From contig NZ_JAUMYS010000015.1 in NCBI RefSeq assembly GCF_030528505.1, forward strand, positions 1 through 46,530: a DNA stretch of 46,530 bases. Direction: 5' to 3'. A program made the translations under genes and the position numbers. This DNA comes from Tannerella sp. GTDB taxonomy: Bacteria > Bacteroidota > Bacteroidia > Bacteroidales > Tannerellaceae. Positions 25,410-34,677 of the stretch are shown here, in pieces (position 1 is the stretch's first letter; every line of letters starts with the position of its first letter). The notes below the pieces were generated by a model. That model saw only the letters and a program-made list of their open reading frames with translations, made no database searches and had not been told where the DNA came from.

Positions 25410-27041
25410 ATGAATTGCAAATATATTACTTGGTTTTTATTTTCAGCAGGGATACTACTGCTTACCGCGTGTGCCGATTTTCTGCAGGAGCAACCCAAAG
25501 ACAGGCTTCCCGATACCGGAACGTTTAATGATATGCAGGAGCTTTACCTGAACGGCGTCGCTTCGCTCTATAATTACATGGGCGGTTATTCCGACAGTCA
25601 GGGACTTCAGGGTACCGGTCGAGGAGTGTATGACTTGAATACTTTCACGACCGACGAAGCGATGATGCCCACCCGCGGCGGCGACTGGTTCGATGGTGGG
25701 TTCTGGCAGGGATTGTATCTCCACAAATGGGGTACGGACAACGATGCCATCCGGGCAACCTGGGAATATCTGTATAAGGTGGTCGGCCTGGCCAATCTCT
25801 CGCTGGCGAAAATGGACGCGTTTCAACAAGCGCATCCCGATGCCGACCTGGCTGCCTATCGCGCCGAAGTGAGGGCGTTGCGAGCTCTGTTCTATTACCA
25901 TCTGATGGATCTGTTTGGCCGTATGCCGTTGGTACTTTCTCCCGCTCCCTCAACGAAAGAGATCGTGCAGCAACCGCGCAGTAAGAGTTATGCGTTTATC
26001 GTCGATGAGTTGCTCTCTGCCCTGCCGCTGTTGCCGGAAGTTCCCAGCAACCGACATGGTTCCTATTATGGACGCATTACCCGTCCTGTTGTATTTTTTC
26101 TGCTGGCCAAACTGGCACTCAACGCGGAGATATATAGCGATGATGATTGGACGGATAAGACTCGTCCCGAAGGGAAAGCAATCTATTTTAATTGGGGAGG
26201 AAAACAATTGAATGCATGGGAAGCAACGATTGCCTGGTGCGACTCCCTTACCGCAATGGGATATACCTTGTCGGACGATTATGCGGAAAATTTTGCCGTT
26301 TTCAATGAAAACTCCTCTGAAAATATTTTTGTGATACCAATGAACAAATATCTCTATACTAATCAGATGATCTATCTGTTCCGCTCGCGGCACTACAACC
26401 ATGCGGCCGCCTACGGATTGGGCGGTGAAAACGGTGCCTGCGCCACGCTCGAAACACTCCATACGTTCGGTTATGGTACGGCGGAGGCGGATCCTCGTTT
26501 CGACTACTGTTTCTATGCGGATACGGTCTATGATTTGAGCGGACGCCCGGTTCGTCTCGATAACGGCGAAACGTTGGTCTATTATCCCGATAAGGTGGCG
26601 TTGGACGTAACCGATACGCCCTACGAAAAAAACGCCGGAGCGCGGATGAAAAAATATGCAGTGGATAAGACTGCAACTAAGGATGGCAAACTGATGGAAA
26701 ACGATATCGTTTTGTTTCGGTATGCTGATGTCTTGCTGATGAAGAGCGAGGCGCTTGTTCGCAACGGACAAAACGGTGATACGGAGCTGAATCGGGTGCG
26801 GGAACGGGTGAAAGCACCCCATCGGACGGCAACCTTGCAACATATTCTGGATGAGAGGTTGTTGGAGCTTGTGTGGGAAGGATGGCGGAGACAGGATCTG
26901 GTGCGCTTCGGCCTGTTTACACGCGCCTATAGCTATCGACCACCCCTTGAAAAGGAAGCCAACGGATACACCACGGTCTTTCCAATCCCGGAAAAAATTC
27001 GGTCACTCAATAAAAATTTGCTTCAAAATCCGGGATATTGA
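25410..27041 (+). CDS. SusD/RagB-type lipoprotein (locus 2)
   Basis: The surface nutrient-binding partner of the preceding SusC, 543 residues. The type II signal ends at Cys21 (GILLLTACADFLQEQPKDR). SusD landmarks include AEVRALRALFYYHLMDLFGRMPLV in the helical N-terminal domain. C-terminal ones are FRYADVLLMKSEALVRNGQ, LDERLLELVWEGWRRQDLVRF and the closing IPEKIRSLNKNLLQNPGY. The gene is open throughout, unlike its SusC partner. An intrinsic terminator overlaps its last codons, so the locus seems to consist only of the susC/susD pair with no enzyme gene. Confidence 0.94.
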   Translation: MNCKYITWFLFSAGILLLTACADFLQEQPKDRLPDTGTFNDMQELYLNGVASLYNYMGGYSDSQGLQGTGRGVYDLNTFTTDEAMMPTRGGDWFDGGFWQGLYLHKWGTDNDAIRATWEYLYKVVGLANLSLAKMDAFQQAHPDADLAAYRAEVRALRALFYYHLMDLFGRMPLVLSPAPSTKEIVQQPRSKSYAFIVDELLSALPLLPEVPSNRHGSYYGRITRPVVFFLLAKLALNAEIYSDDDWTDKTRPEGKAIYFNWGGKQLNAWEATIAWCDSLTAMGYTLSDDYAENFAVFNENSSENIFVIPMNKYLYTNQMIYLFRSRHYNHAAAYGLGGENGACATLETLHTFGYGTAEADPRFDYCFYADTVYDLSGRPVRLDNGETLVYYPDKVALDVTDTPYEKNAGARMKKYAVDKTATKDGKLMENDIVLFRYADVLLMKSEALVRNGQNGDTELNRVRERVKAPHRTATLQHILDERLLELVWEGWRRQDLVRFGLFTRAYSYRPPLEKEANGYTTVFPIPEKIRSLNKNLLQNPGY

Positions 27042-27055
27042 GAAGCAAATTTTTT
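27012..27055 (+). terminator. Intrinsic terminator overlapping the end of susD (locus 2)
   Basis: An exact 13-bp inverted repeat, aaaaatttgcttc (27012-27024) with gaagcaaattttt (27042-27054), is followed by a T-run. The 5' arm lies inside the coding sequence and the TGA stop is in the 17-base loop. The stem is AT-rich, but the T-tail is good. Confidence 0.7.
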
Positions 27056-27088
27056 GATTGTCGTTCGAGATTTTACCGGAAGAAATAA

Positions 27089-27180
27089 TACTTTCGCCGT
27101 CCTATTGCAGTCGCGCTATACTTAGGACATCGTACCGAGAAGCGCTGGGGGCTTTCGGCCGCACCATAATCGGATAGGAG
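27089..27180 (+). ncRNA. Possible structured transcript in a gene-free spacer (tentative)
   Basis: Between the susD terminator and the minus-strand FAD gene remnant lie about 200 bases without a gene. A near-consensus -7 element (TACTTTCG, 27089-27096, one mismatch) would start a transcript near 27103. The following sequence has nested complementary segments: tcctat (27100-27105) with atagga (27174-27179), and gcgct (27113-27117) with agcgc (27141-27145). The motif ataggaggt occurs twice (27174-27182, 27216-27224). The stems are short and the call is speculative; it may be only a decayed gene end. Confidence 0.2.
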
Positions 27181-27251
27181 GTAAATGCTAAGCATCAATG
27201 CGGATATTTTCTTGTATAGGAGGTCGTAATAAGTCACACCCATTTGCTCTA

Positions 27252-27629
27252 TTAATTCTTTGTTTTTCTTCGACAGGACTCTTCATTGGGGGAATTGATG
27301 GGCAAATCCAGTATATTCATAGCTCGAATTATCATATTATTAATGATGTAAGCGTGATGAACTGTAAAATGCTTTTTTAAGATTTTCGCTAAATCTATTG
27401 GATCGGTAAACCCCAAGCCTCCGGATGAGAGTCCTCCCAAATGTATGTCGGGTGAGACAATGATTGCTTTCTTTCCCGACCGTGCTACTTCTACGCCGGC
27501 ATTTACAGCAGCCGATGTACCTCCATAAATGATTACGTCGGACTGATGTGTTATATGCGTTAATGATTCTGCGTATAAATCTAAAGCCGTCTCCACCAGT
27601 AGACTGCATATAGCTCCGATTTGTCTCAC
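27252..27629 (-). pseudogene. Truncated FAD-dependent oxidoreductase (N-terminal remnant)
   Basis: A 125-residue reading frame starting at a GTG that overlaps the stop of the upstream FAD oxidoreductase gene (GTGA). Its middle is an unmistakable FAD-binding N-terminus: DVIIYGGTSAAVNAGVEVAR followed by KKAIIVSPDIHLGGLSSGGL and GFTD. This resembles, but is not identical to, the neighbour's [19 protein letters not shown] and [15 protein letters not shown]. Full family members have 500 or more residues. Here the similarity stops right after GFTD and about 45 unrelated residues follow before the stop. It is best explained as the leftover of a second, paralogous FAD_oxidored gene cut by a deletion. 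A small functional protein is unlikely. Confidence 0.75.
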
Positions 27630-29341
27630 CGTTTTTCTTGTATGGTTACTTCCAAAACTTGTTTGTCTTTCAGCAGTTGCTCCCTTAATAAAGCATAATC
27701 TATATCCTGAACAGCTTTTCCCGAATCAATGGCCTGACAGGCTGCTGTTGCAGCCGATTGTCCGAGAACCATGAATACGGGCTCCATGCGAATCGAACCA
27801 AACGCAATGTGTGTAGAACTTACGCATACGGGAACAAGTAAATTCCGGCATTCGCTCCGTTTAGGCACAATAGAGCGGTAGCTGATCGGATAAGGAGCGG
27901 AAACAGGCGCTTCCACATTCCCTTCATTCTGCACGAATCCATTGGCATCCACATATCGCTGCACATGATGCGAATCCATCCCGTATGCTCCCATCCCGAC
28001 CGGGTCGTCAACGATTTCGATGCGTTCACAGTTTTTCTGCGTCATTACATAATCGCTTTTCATGCGCCTTGCCTCTCTGATATAGAGTTGTTGCTGCCAT
28101 CCGTTACTGTCTTTCTCGTATTCATCTTTGCAGGTGCCCCATTTCGAAACTTCGTTCCTTATATGCGGCGGGATGCGTGGATGAAAAGCTAATGTCCACA
28201 TCAATCCCTGCTGGTAATCACGGTGAGCTTGTATAATCTTTTCGCGCTCCTCATAATCGGCTTTGGGATAAGCATAGTTTTGTCCGATAAAATCGGTTGA
28301 AAAACCTCTCCGGTTATTGGTGTCTGTTTTTCTGTTCGGCATCGGTGAATTAATCCAGGGTATCTGATTCGCTTCTGATCCGCCAGCCACCTCATAATTT
28401 CGGAATAACAGCTCGTAATTTAGCTCGTTGTAGTTGTCCGGTTTTTGAAAAGGAATTTTGTTCTCCGGATGGTCTGTAAGTGTCATGCGGAAACAATACG
28501 CTTGTATCTTGCGATCGCCGTGCCCATCGATTCCCGGACGCCCTCCTTCGGTGATATACGGGAGCAGGCCGCTGGTCGGATCACCTTTCACGATATACGG
28601 ATCAACCCCATCGGAAAAGTTATGATTATATCCGTTTGTTGAAACAGTCCAACTCAACGTGTTGTTGATCCGGTTGGCTTGCACGCCATTTAGCGTTTCT
28701 CCGTACGTCTCGTTCGCTTCCCGTCCGATGCTGTAAGAAACTCCGGCAGTAGCCATCAAGTCCCCTTCGTATGTAGCATCGATAAACATTTTGCCGGTAT
28801 ATTTTGACCCGTCCTCCATTTCAATCGAAAGAATCCGGTCGTTCTGTTTTTTTACCCCTGTTTTCCGATTCAGTCTCTGGCTGTGAACAAGGGTTATCTT
28901 TTCATCGTTCAGCATCTTTTGATACACGCTCAGTGCTGCGGAAGGTTCAAACGTCCACATGGCCTCTTCATCCCTTTCGGTTCTCGTTTGTCCGGAATCC
29001 ATATATTCTTCTTTTTTCTGCCATTTCCAGTTATCGGGATGATCGTAGTATTGACGGATATTTCGGTAAAATTCTCGGGCAATGCCTCCTACTACTTGTT
29101 TATTCCCGATATCAGTCTGTCCCAGTCCTCCTGTGGTTAATCCGCCGATGCGGCGTGTCGGCTCGATGAGTATGACGGATTTTCCCATTCTCGATACCTG
29201 AATAGCCGAAGCAATCCCGGCAGAGGTCCCACCGTAAATAACTACATCGTAAGTTCTGTCCTTCCCGGAAATCGATGATAAATTTGGATTTATAAAGGTC
29301 AGGCAGGCTAGTAAATACGCTATTTTTTCTTTAAATATCAT
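27626..29341 (-). CDS. Secreted FAD-dependent oxidoreductase (FAD_oxidored family)
   Basis: A flavoprotein of 571 residues from the ATG at 29341; an in-frame ATG at 29365 is also possible. The N-terminal signal peptide ([16 protein letters not shown]) suggests export. The dinucleotide-binding motif follows directly ([20 protein letters not shown]) with the family's [15 protein letters not shown] and [11 protein letters not shown]. Further family landmarks are [34 protein letters not shown] and the C-terminal [20 protein letters not shown], which closes the FAD site. Members occur in carbohydrate-use loci of Bacteroidota and Planctomycetota, but the reaction is mostly undefined. It is 80 bp downstream of susD, the only complete enzyme of this locus, and overlaps a truncated paralogue. 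Confidence 0.87.
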   Translation of the reverse strand: MIFKEKIAYLLACLTFINPNLSSISGKDRTYDVVIYGGTSAGIASAIQVSRMGKSVILIEPTRRIGGLTTGGLGQTDIGNKQVVGGIAREFYRNIRQYYDHPDNWKWQKKEEYMDSGQTRTERDEEAMWTFEPSAALSVYQKMLNDEKITLVHSQRLNRKTGVKKQNDRILSIEMEDGSKYTGKMFIDATYEGDLMATAGVSYSIGREANETYGETLNGVQANRINNTLSWTVSTNGYNHNFSDGVDPYIVKGDPTSGLLPYITEGGRPGIDGHGDRKIQAYCFRMTLTDHPENKIPFQKPDNYNELNYELLFRNYEVAGGSEANQIPWINSPMPNRKTDTNNRRGFSTDFIGQNYAYPKADYEEREKIIQAHRDYQQGLMWTLAFHPRIPPHIRNEVSKWGTCKDEYEKDSNGWQQQLYIREARRMKSDYVMTQKNCERIEIVDDPVGMGAYGMDSHHVQRYVDANGFVQNEGNVEAPVSAPYPISYRSIVPKRSECRNLLVPVCVSSTHIAFGSIRMEPVFMVLGQSAATAACQAIDSGKAVQDIDYALLREQLLKDKQVLEVTIQEKR

Positions 29342-29421
29342 GATGCTTATTTTTATCAGGTTCATACAGGCAGATTACGGAGAAATGAATTCTTCGCAAC
29401 CTGTGCCTGTATGGAAAACGA

Positions 29422-31134
29422 TCATTCCCAGTTCGGGTTTTGTGTCAGATTCGGATTCGTCTTTCTTTCGATATAAGGGATAGGCCAGAGATAATCTTTA
29501 TCTGCTTTAAACACACGCTTGTCAACGGTCCGCATGGAGGTGTTCGGATGATTTACATCGGAGGCGATCGGAATTCCGACTACCTGATAATTCGGAGTTC
29601 CCCACTGATCAATGGCAGGCGCTTTAAGCGGATAAGATTTCTGCATTCTGCCCAATACGAATCCATTCATTACGTTTTCAGCGATTCTCCACCGCCTGAT
29701 GTCGGAAAGTCTTTGTCCTTCGCCGGCTAATTCATGCCTTCGTTCTCTTGCGATTGCATAAAAAAGCTCGTCGGCTTTCATTTGGGTTATAACCGGCATA
29801 CCGACACGCTTCCTGATTTTATTCAACGCTTCGTAGACGGACGGGTCAACTTGACCGGCTTTCACTTTGGCCTCGGCATACGTTAATAAAACTTCTGCAT
29901 AGCGAATAACGATAACATTATTATCACAGTTGTTGACATCGCCATAGTTGGCGTCATTCACGTATTTGCGCCAGTTGATACCGGTAAAAGACGCATAGGC
30001 ATTCAGGGCATCCTGATTATCGACGTAAGAATGTGGAGAGGTATGGTAGTTCCAGCATTTAATACTGTCACGGTGCGTTTCGTATTGAAAACCTTGGAAA
30101 ATACAACCTGGCTCATTCTTCCAGTTCGAATAACCCGAAGACGGAAGGGCAAACGTCCATGCCAGACGCGGGTCACGATTGTCCCAAGGTTTGGCCGGAT
30201 TATACAACGGAGACTGATCGATCGGAAGTCCATCCCTACACTCGTACGAGTCTACGAGTTGATATGAAGGGACTTTATTGGCATGCCCGCCTCCGTTTCG
30301 GCTGCCGAAAAGTCTGAAAATAGGATGTACCTGATAGCCCACCAGGTATTGGATAGAAAAAAGAATTTCTTTCGAATCTTGTCCTTCATAAGTGAACAGT
30401 TTGGGGAAATTCGGCTCAAGTATCACTTCCGTTCCTTCTAATTTCATTACCTCTGCTGCTGCGGCAATGGCTACATCCCACTTCCCATTATAAAGGGCGA
30501 TCCTTGCTTTCAGGGCAAGAGCTGCCTGACGAGAAGGACGGCCCGAAGTCGGTTTATTACGTGTTGTAAGGATTGCTGCGGCATCGTCGAAGTCTTTAAA
30601 AATTTGATTTAATACTTCTTCTTTCGGTGAACGGGATACTTGAGCTTCGTTCAGTGAGAGTGTTTCCAGAATTAACGGTACATCGCCGTAAAGATCGATC
30701 AAGTAAGAATAATAGTAAGCTCGCAGAAATTTAGCCTGTGCTTGTGCCTGCGCGATAAAATCAGGATCCACTCCTTTGGTCTGATTCGTTTTATTGATCA
30801 GATAATTACATCGGCTTATCCCACTATAACAAGTACTCCATACTGTTCTGACAAATGAGCTTTGAGCATCGTTGGCGCCTTGTGATAACTTCTGTACATC
30901 ATTTGTATTACGATCCCATCCATTGTCTGATAACTCTTCAAAAGCCAGGAAGAAGGCCATCCCTTCCCATCCTGTCCACAGATTGGTATAGCATCCTGCT
31001 ATGGCCATCTCAATTTCTTTTTTGTTTGCCAGAAAGGTTTTATCCGAAGGAGAATCTAACGGTGCCTTATCCAGAAAGTCACTGCACGACAAACATAACC
31101 CTATTGTTATTATGAAATATAAAATCTTTTTCAT
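29422..31134 (-). CDS. SusD/RagB-type lipoprotein (locus 3)
   Basis: A substrate-binding outer-membrane lipoprotein of 570 residues. The signal peptide ends at Cys17 (ITIGLCLSCSDFLDKAPLD). The helical domain has AQAKFLRAYYYSYLIDLYGDVPLI. The RagB part has VIVIRYAEVLLTYAEAKVKAG and ARERRHELAGEGQRLSDIRRW, ending with IPYIERKTNPNLTQNPNW. It lies 25 bp after susC and 80 bp before the FAD oxidoreductase gene on the same strand, consistent with one operon under the ECF/FecR pair further upstream. Confidence 0.95.
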   Translation of the reverse strand: MKKILYFIITIGLCLSCSDFLDKAPLDSPSDKTFLANKKEIEMAIAGCYTNLWTGWEGMAFFLAFEELSDNGWDRNTNDVQKLSQGANDAQSSFVRTVWSTCYSGISRCNYLINKTNQTKGVDPDFIAQAQAQAKFLRAYYYSYLIDLYGDVPLILETLSLNEAQVSRSPKEEVLNQIFKDFDDAAAILTTRNKPTSGRPSRQAALALKARIALYNGKWDVAIAAAAEVMKLEGTEVILEPNFPKLFTYEGQDSKEILFSIQYLVGYQVHPIFRLFGSRNGGGHANKVPSYQLVDSYECRDGLPIDQSPLYNPAKPWDNRDPRLAWTFALPSSGYSNWKNEPGCIFQGFQYETHRDSIKCWNYHTSPHSYVDNQDALNAYASFTGINWRKYVNDANYGDVNNCDNNVIVIRYAEVLLTYAEAKVKAGQVDPSVYEALNKIRKRVGMPVITQMKADELFYAIARERRHELAGEGQRLSDIRRWRIAENVMNGFVLGRMQKSYPLKAPAIDQWGTPNYQVVGIPIASDVNHPNTSMRTVDKRVFKADKDYLWPIPYIERKTNPNLTQNPNWE

Positions 31135-31159
31135 TGCATAAATGATTAAAAATTAAAAC

Positions 31160-34100
31160 TTAAAACTTTACATCGATTCCGAATGTAGTTGTACGCATAA
31201 TGGGATAGAAGTTCCCATAACCGTGCAGTATCGGCGATTCGACATCAAAATATTTCCAGAATTTAGAAATAGTAAATACATTATCGGTACTTATATAAAG
31301 TCTTAAATCCGATAGTCCTATTTTGGACGCGTATTGTCTGGGGATTGTGTAGCCTAACTGGATATTTTTCAAACGCAGATAAGACGCATCTTTCAACCAA
31401 AAAGAAGAATTTTGTTGGTTGTTGCTGTTATTGAATGCTAATCTGGGAAATTGGGCATTTCTATTTTCGGGTGTCCAGTAATCTTTACCGATTTCAGGCA
31501 TCGATCCCCCTTCGTAGAATGAACCGATCGAATGGCCCCAGACATAACCGTCGGCTTTGCCAACACCTTGAAACATAATATTAAGATCGATACCTTTATA
31601 CTCTCCGTATAAGTTCAAGCCGAACGTATAACGAGGAATCGTACTGCCAAGAATGACAAGATCTGAGGTGTTGATCACTCCGTCAGCCGCATCCGGAACT
31701 CCGTCGTTATTCGTATCAACCGTTAATTGATCTTTATACTTGATATCTCCCGGTCCGAAATTGCCCATTTGTGTTGCTCCTTTATACTTCCCTGCGGCAT
31801 CATAGTCTTCGGGAACAATGTAACCGATGGCTTCATATCCGTAAATTGATCCCATGGGATAGCCTTCGCGATTCACGGTAAGCCATGTTTCATTGATTCC
31901 CTTTAAATCAAGAATCTTATTTTTGACATCTGAAAGATTGAAGGCTGCTCTGAAGTGGAAATCCCCCCAATGGTCTTTATAAGTTGCGCCGATTTCCCAT
32001 CCTCTATTTTCAAGCCTCCCTGCATTTTGAGAAGGGGCGGATAGTCCAATAATTAACGGAATATCAAGAGTTAACAGGATGTCTTTAGTTTCCCTGTAAT
32101 AATACTCTGCCGTAACATCTAATTTTTTAAATAAATTAAACTCTACGGCAATATTACTCATCGTCGTTGTTTCCCAGCTTATTTGAGAATTAGCCATTGT
32201 CGTGATGGAAGCCCCTGAAACGATGTTTTTATCAAAAATATAGTTTGTTCCTAAGCCGACAATCGACTGTGCCGGATAGAATCCGTTCAGCGTATTTTGG
32301 TTGCCCAGCTGTCCCCAAGATGCGCGAAGTTTGACGTTGGGGGCAATATCCCTTAGACTATCCCAAAATCGTTCTTCACTGATCCGCCATCCTCCCGAAA
32401 CGGATGGAAACATACCCCACCTGTATCCTTCTGCAAAACGGGAAGAACCATCATATCGCAAATTAGCTTCAAACAGATATTTCCCTTTGAAGTCGTAATT
32501 GATTCTTCCGAAGAAAGCCTGTAGAGCGTAATCGGAAGCCGAGCCTCTCGATTTTTGATTTTCTGCCCCGCCCGCATTTAAGACCGGATAATCCGGAAAC
32601 GGAAATACTTCTCGGTAGCCGGAGTGCCATTTATTCCAAAAAGACTCCTGCTGGTATCCGGCCATTAATTTAATATGGTGGTCATTAAATAACGTTTGCG
32701 TATAGGTGGCACGTCCGCTCAAGAGATTACGCAGGCTGCGGCCTGTGATTTCGGTCAGCGTAGATTTCGATTGACTCTGAGGATCCGGAGTGCCGTCGTT
32801 GAGATATAATTGTACCCGCTTGTTCCAATCTTTGGTATGGTCTTCCCAGTAGTTTAGTGCATATTGTGCTTGCAGTTCAACGTTCTCTAAAGGCTTAAAC
32901 AGTGCGGAAAAGTTCATCACTGCCGATGGGTCTGTTCGAGAAATGACTCCTCCATCTTTGTAATAAGCAACCGGATTAATACCCGACCATCCGGGACCAT
33001 AACGCCCATCAGCCAAGTATGCCGCCTGATTCGCCGGGATTCGTCCGACAAAGTTAAAACCCGAACTCAGCTTCGATGGCTCAGCTGCCTCTGCATAAAG
33101 AAACGAGATGTCAGAACTGAGGGTCAATTTCGGTGATATCTGATAGTCGTTGTTCGACCTCAGCGAATATCGTTTGAAGTTTGTGTGCTCCGTAATCCCA
33201 TTCTGTGATAAATAACCGGCTTGTGTAAGAGATCTGAGAAGCGGGGTGCCCAGACTGACTGTGATGATATGGCTCGTCATTAAACCATTATTGGTCGCAG
33301 TAGCATCGAACCAATCCACATCCGGATAATTCGGGTCTCGTCTGGCAACTCCTGCTTCGTATTCTTTGATGTATTCTTCAGAATACTCCGGAGTCATGCC
33401 CACAGCACGCTTGGCAATAGAGATATACTTCATAAAATCTACCGCTCCTACATATTTGGGCACATTCGTAGGAGTACCTTTGGCTACATAGCCGTTATAA
33501 GAAACATACACCTTTCCTTTTTCGGCGCGTTTCGTTGTGATAAGAATGACGCCATTGGCTGCACGATTACCATAAATGGCTGAAGATGCTGCGTCTTTAA
33601 GAATGGATATCGACTCGATACTCTCTGGATTGATAGAGTTGATGCTCGATTCTACACCGTCGATCAGCACCAAAGGGTCATTATTTCCAATAGTCGTGTT
33701 ACCACGAAGGCGGATAATCCCCCCGTCTCCCCCAGGCTTCCCGCTGCGTTGAATTACAGTTAATCCCGGAACTAATCCTTGTAAGGCCAAAGATGTTTGA
33801 GCTACGGTACGTTTATCCATTTCTGCTAATGATACACTCGATACGGCTCCGGTCAAGTTTACTTTCTTTTGTGTTCCGTATCCTACCACCACGACTTCTT
33901 CGAGGGTTTGCATATCTTCCGAAAGGGTGATATGAAACACCGACTGACCGTTTATCGGGATTTCGCGCGTATGATAGCCGATAAAAGATACAACCAATAC
34001 GGTTTTTTCAGCAACCTCTAACGCGAATTTACCTTCCGCGTCGGTGATCGTGCCGTTCGCGGGGTTTGCTTTCTCGATGATATTGGCTCCAATAATTGGC

Positions 34101-34555
34101 TCGCCCTGTATGTCCGATACTTTTCCCGTGATGCGTTTTGCGGGTTGTGGAGCCGCAACGGCATCGGAAGGCGGCGTGTTGTCTTTGTACAATACGATAT
34201 GTTTGTCGTTAATCGTATAATTCACGTTTTGTCCGGCAAACATCTCATCAAGCACATCGGTTATCAGACGATTTTTGACATGGACGGAGATTTTCCTTGC
34301 GGCTTCGATCTGGGTCGAGTTATACGTGAAATAAAAATCGCTTTTCCGTTCGATTACGGAAAGGACCTCTCGTACGGTTGCGTCTTTCATCTCTAACGAT
34401 AGCCGTACCGACTGCGAATACGAAAGATTCGCCATGGTCTGTAATGTGCCGAGTAGCCAAAAAAGTACTATACATCTCATGATTATCAGACTTTTTCCGG
34501 GCCATGAAGTTGTTATTGGTTCATCGCCCGTGTTGTTTTTCGTATAAAAGTTCAT
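31160..34555 (-). CDS. SusC/RagA-type TonB-dependent receptor with STN signalling domain (locus 3)
   Basis: An outer-membrane importer of 1131 residues. The N-terminal 49 residues contain a hydrophobic signal (IMRCIVLFWLLGTLQTMAN); an internal ATG at 34480 could also be the start. The STN domain spans about 50-125 (VRLSLEMKDATVREVLSVIE, FYFTYNSTQIEAARKISVHV). The regulatory domain follows (ITGKVSDIQGEPIIGANIIE, SFIGYHTREIP), then EEVVVVGYGTQKKVNLTGAV, the plug (IRLRGNTTIGNNDPLVLIDG, ILKDAASSAIYGNRAANGV) and a barrel ending in MRTTTFGIDVKF. The STN domain again accompanies an adjacent FecR/ECF pair. The 122-bp gap to fecR shows no clear -7 element, fitting transcription by the ECF sigma. Confidence 0.95.
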   Translation of the reverse strand: MNFYTKNNTGDEPITTSWPGKSLIIMRCIVLFWLLGTLQTMANLSYSQSVRLSLEMKDATVREVLSVIERKSDFYFTYNSTQIEAARKISVHVKNRLITDVLDEMFAGQNVNYTINDKHIVLYKDNTPPSDAVAAPQPAKRITGKVSDIQGEPIIGANIIEKANPANGTITDAEGKFALEVAEKTVLVVSFIGYHTREIPINGQSVFHITLSEDMQTLEEVVVVGYGTQKKVNLTGAVSSVSLAEMDKRTVAQTSLALQGLVPGLTVIQRSGKPGGDGGIIRLRGNTTIGNNDPLVLIDGVESSINSINPESIESISILKDAASSAIYGNRAANGVILITTKRAEKGKVYVSYNGYVAKGTPTNVPKYVGAVDFMKYISIAKRAVGMTPEYSEEYIKEYEAGVARRDPNYPDVDWFDATATNNGLMTSHIITVSLGTPLLRSLTQAGYLSQNGITEHTNFKRYSLRSNNDYQISPKLTLSSDISFLYAEAAEPSKLSSGFNFVGRIPANQAAYLADGRYGPGWSGINPVAYYKDGGVISRTDPSAVMNFSALFKPLENVELQAQYALNYWEDHTKDWNKRVQLYLNDGTPDPQSQSKSTLTEITGRSLRNLLSGRATYTQTLFNDHHIKLMAGYQQESFWNKWHSGYREVFPFPDYPVLNAGGAENQKSRGSASDYALQAFFGRINYDFKGKYLFEANLRYDGSSRFAEGYRWGMFPSVSGGWRISEERFWDSLRDIAPNVKLRASWGQLGNQNTLNGFYPAQSIVGLGTNYIFDKNIVSGASITTMANSQISWETTTMSNIAVEFNLFKKLDVTAEYYYRETKDILLTLDIPLIIGLSAPSQNAGRLENRGWEIGATYKDHWGDFHFRAAFNLSDVKNKILDLKGINETWLTVNREGYPMGSIYGYEAIGYIVPEDYDAAGKYKGATQMGNFGPGDIKYKDQLTVDTNNDGVPDAADGVINTSDLVILGSTIPRYTFGLNLYGEYKGIDLNIMFQGVGKADGYVWGHSIGSFYEGGSMPEIGKDYWTPENRNAQFPRLAFNNSNNQQNSSFWLKDASYLRLKNIQLGYTIPRQYASKIGLSDLRLYISTDNVFTISKFWKYFDVESPILHGYGNFYPIMRTTTFGIDVKF

Positions 34556-34677
34556 ACATTTGTAATTGATTAATGAATAATATTTTGCTTGTCAACAATG
34601 TTATTGAATGAATCGGAACCGGAGATGTTGCCGCATTTCCGGTTTCTTTTTACGCTTTCGTTTTTCTCATAGGCATT

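Noticed and set aside
27198..27380. Small plus-strand frame in the spacer after susD of locus 2
   Set aside because: No similarity or signal; half of it is antisense to the FAD oxidoreductase remnant.
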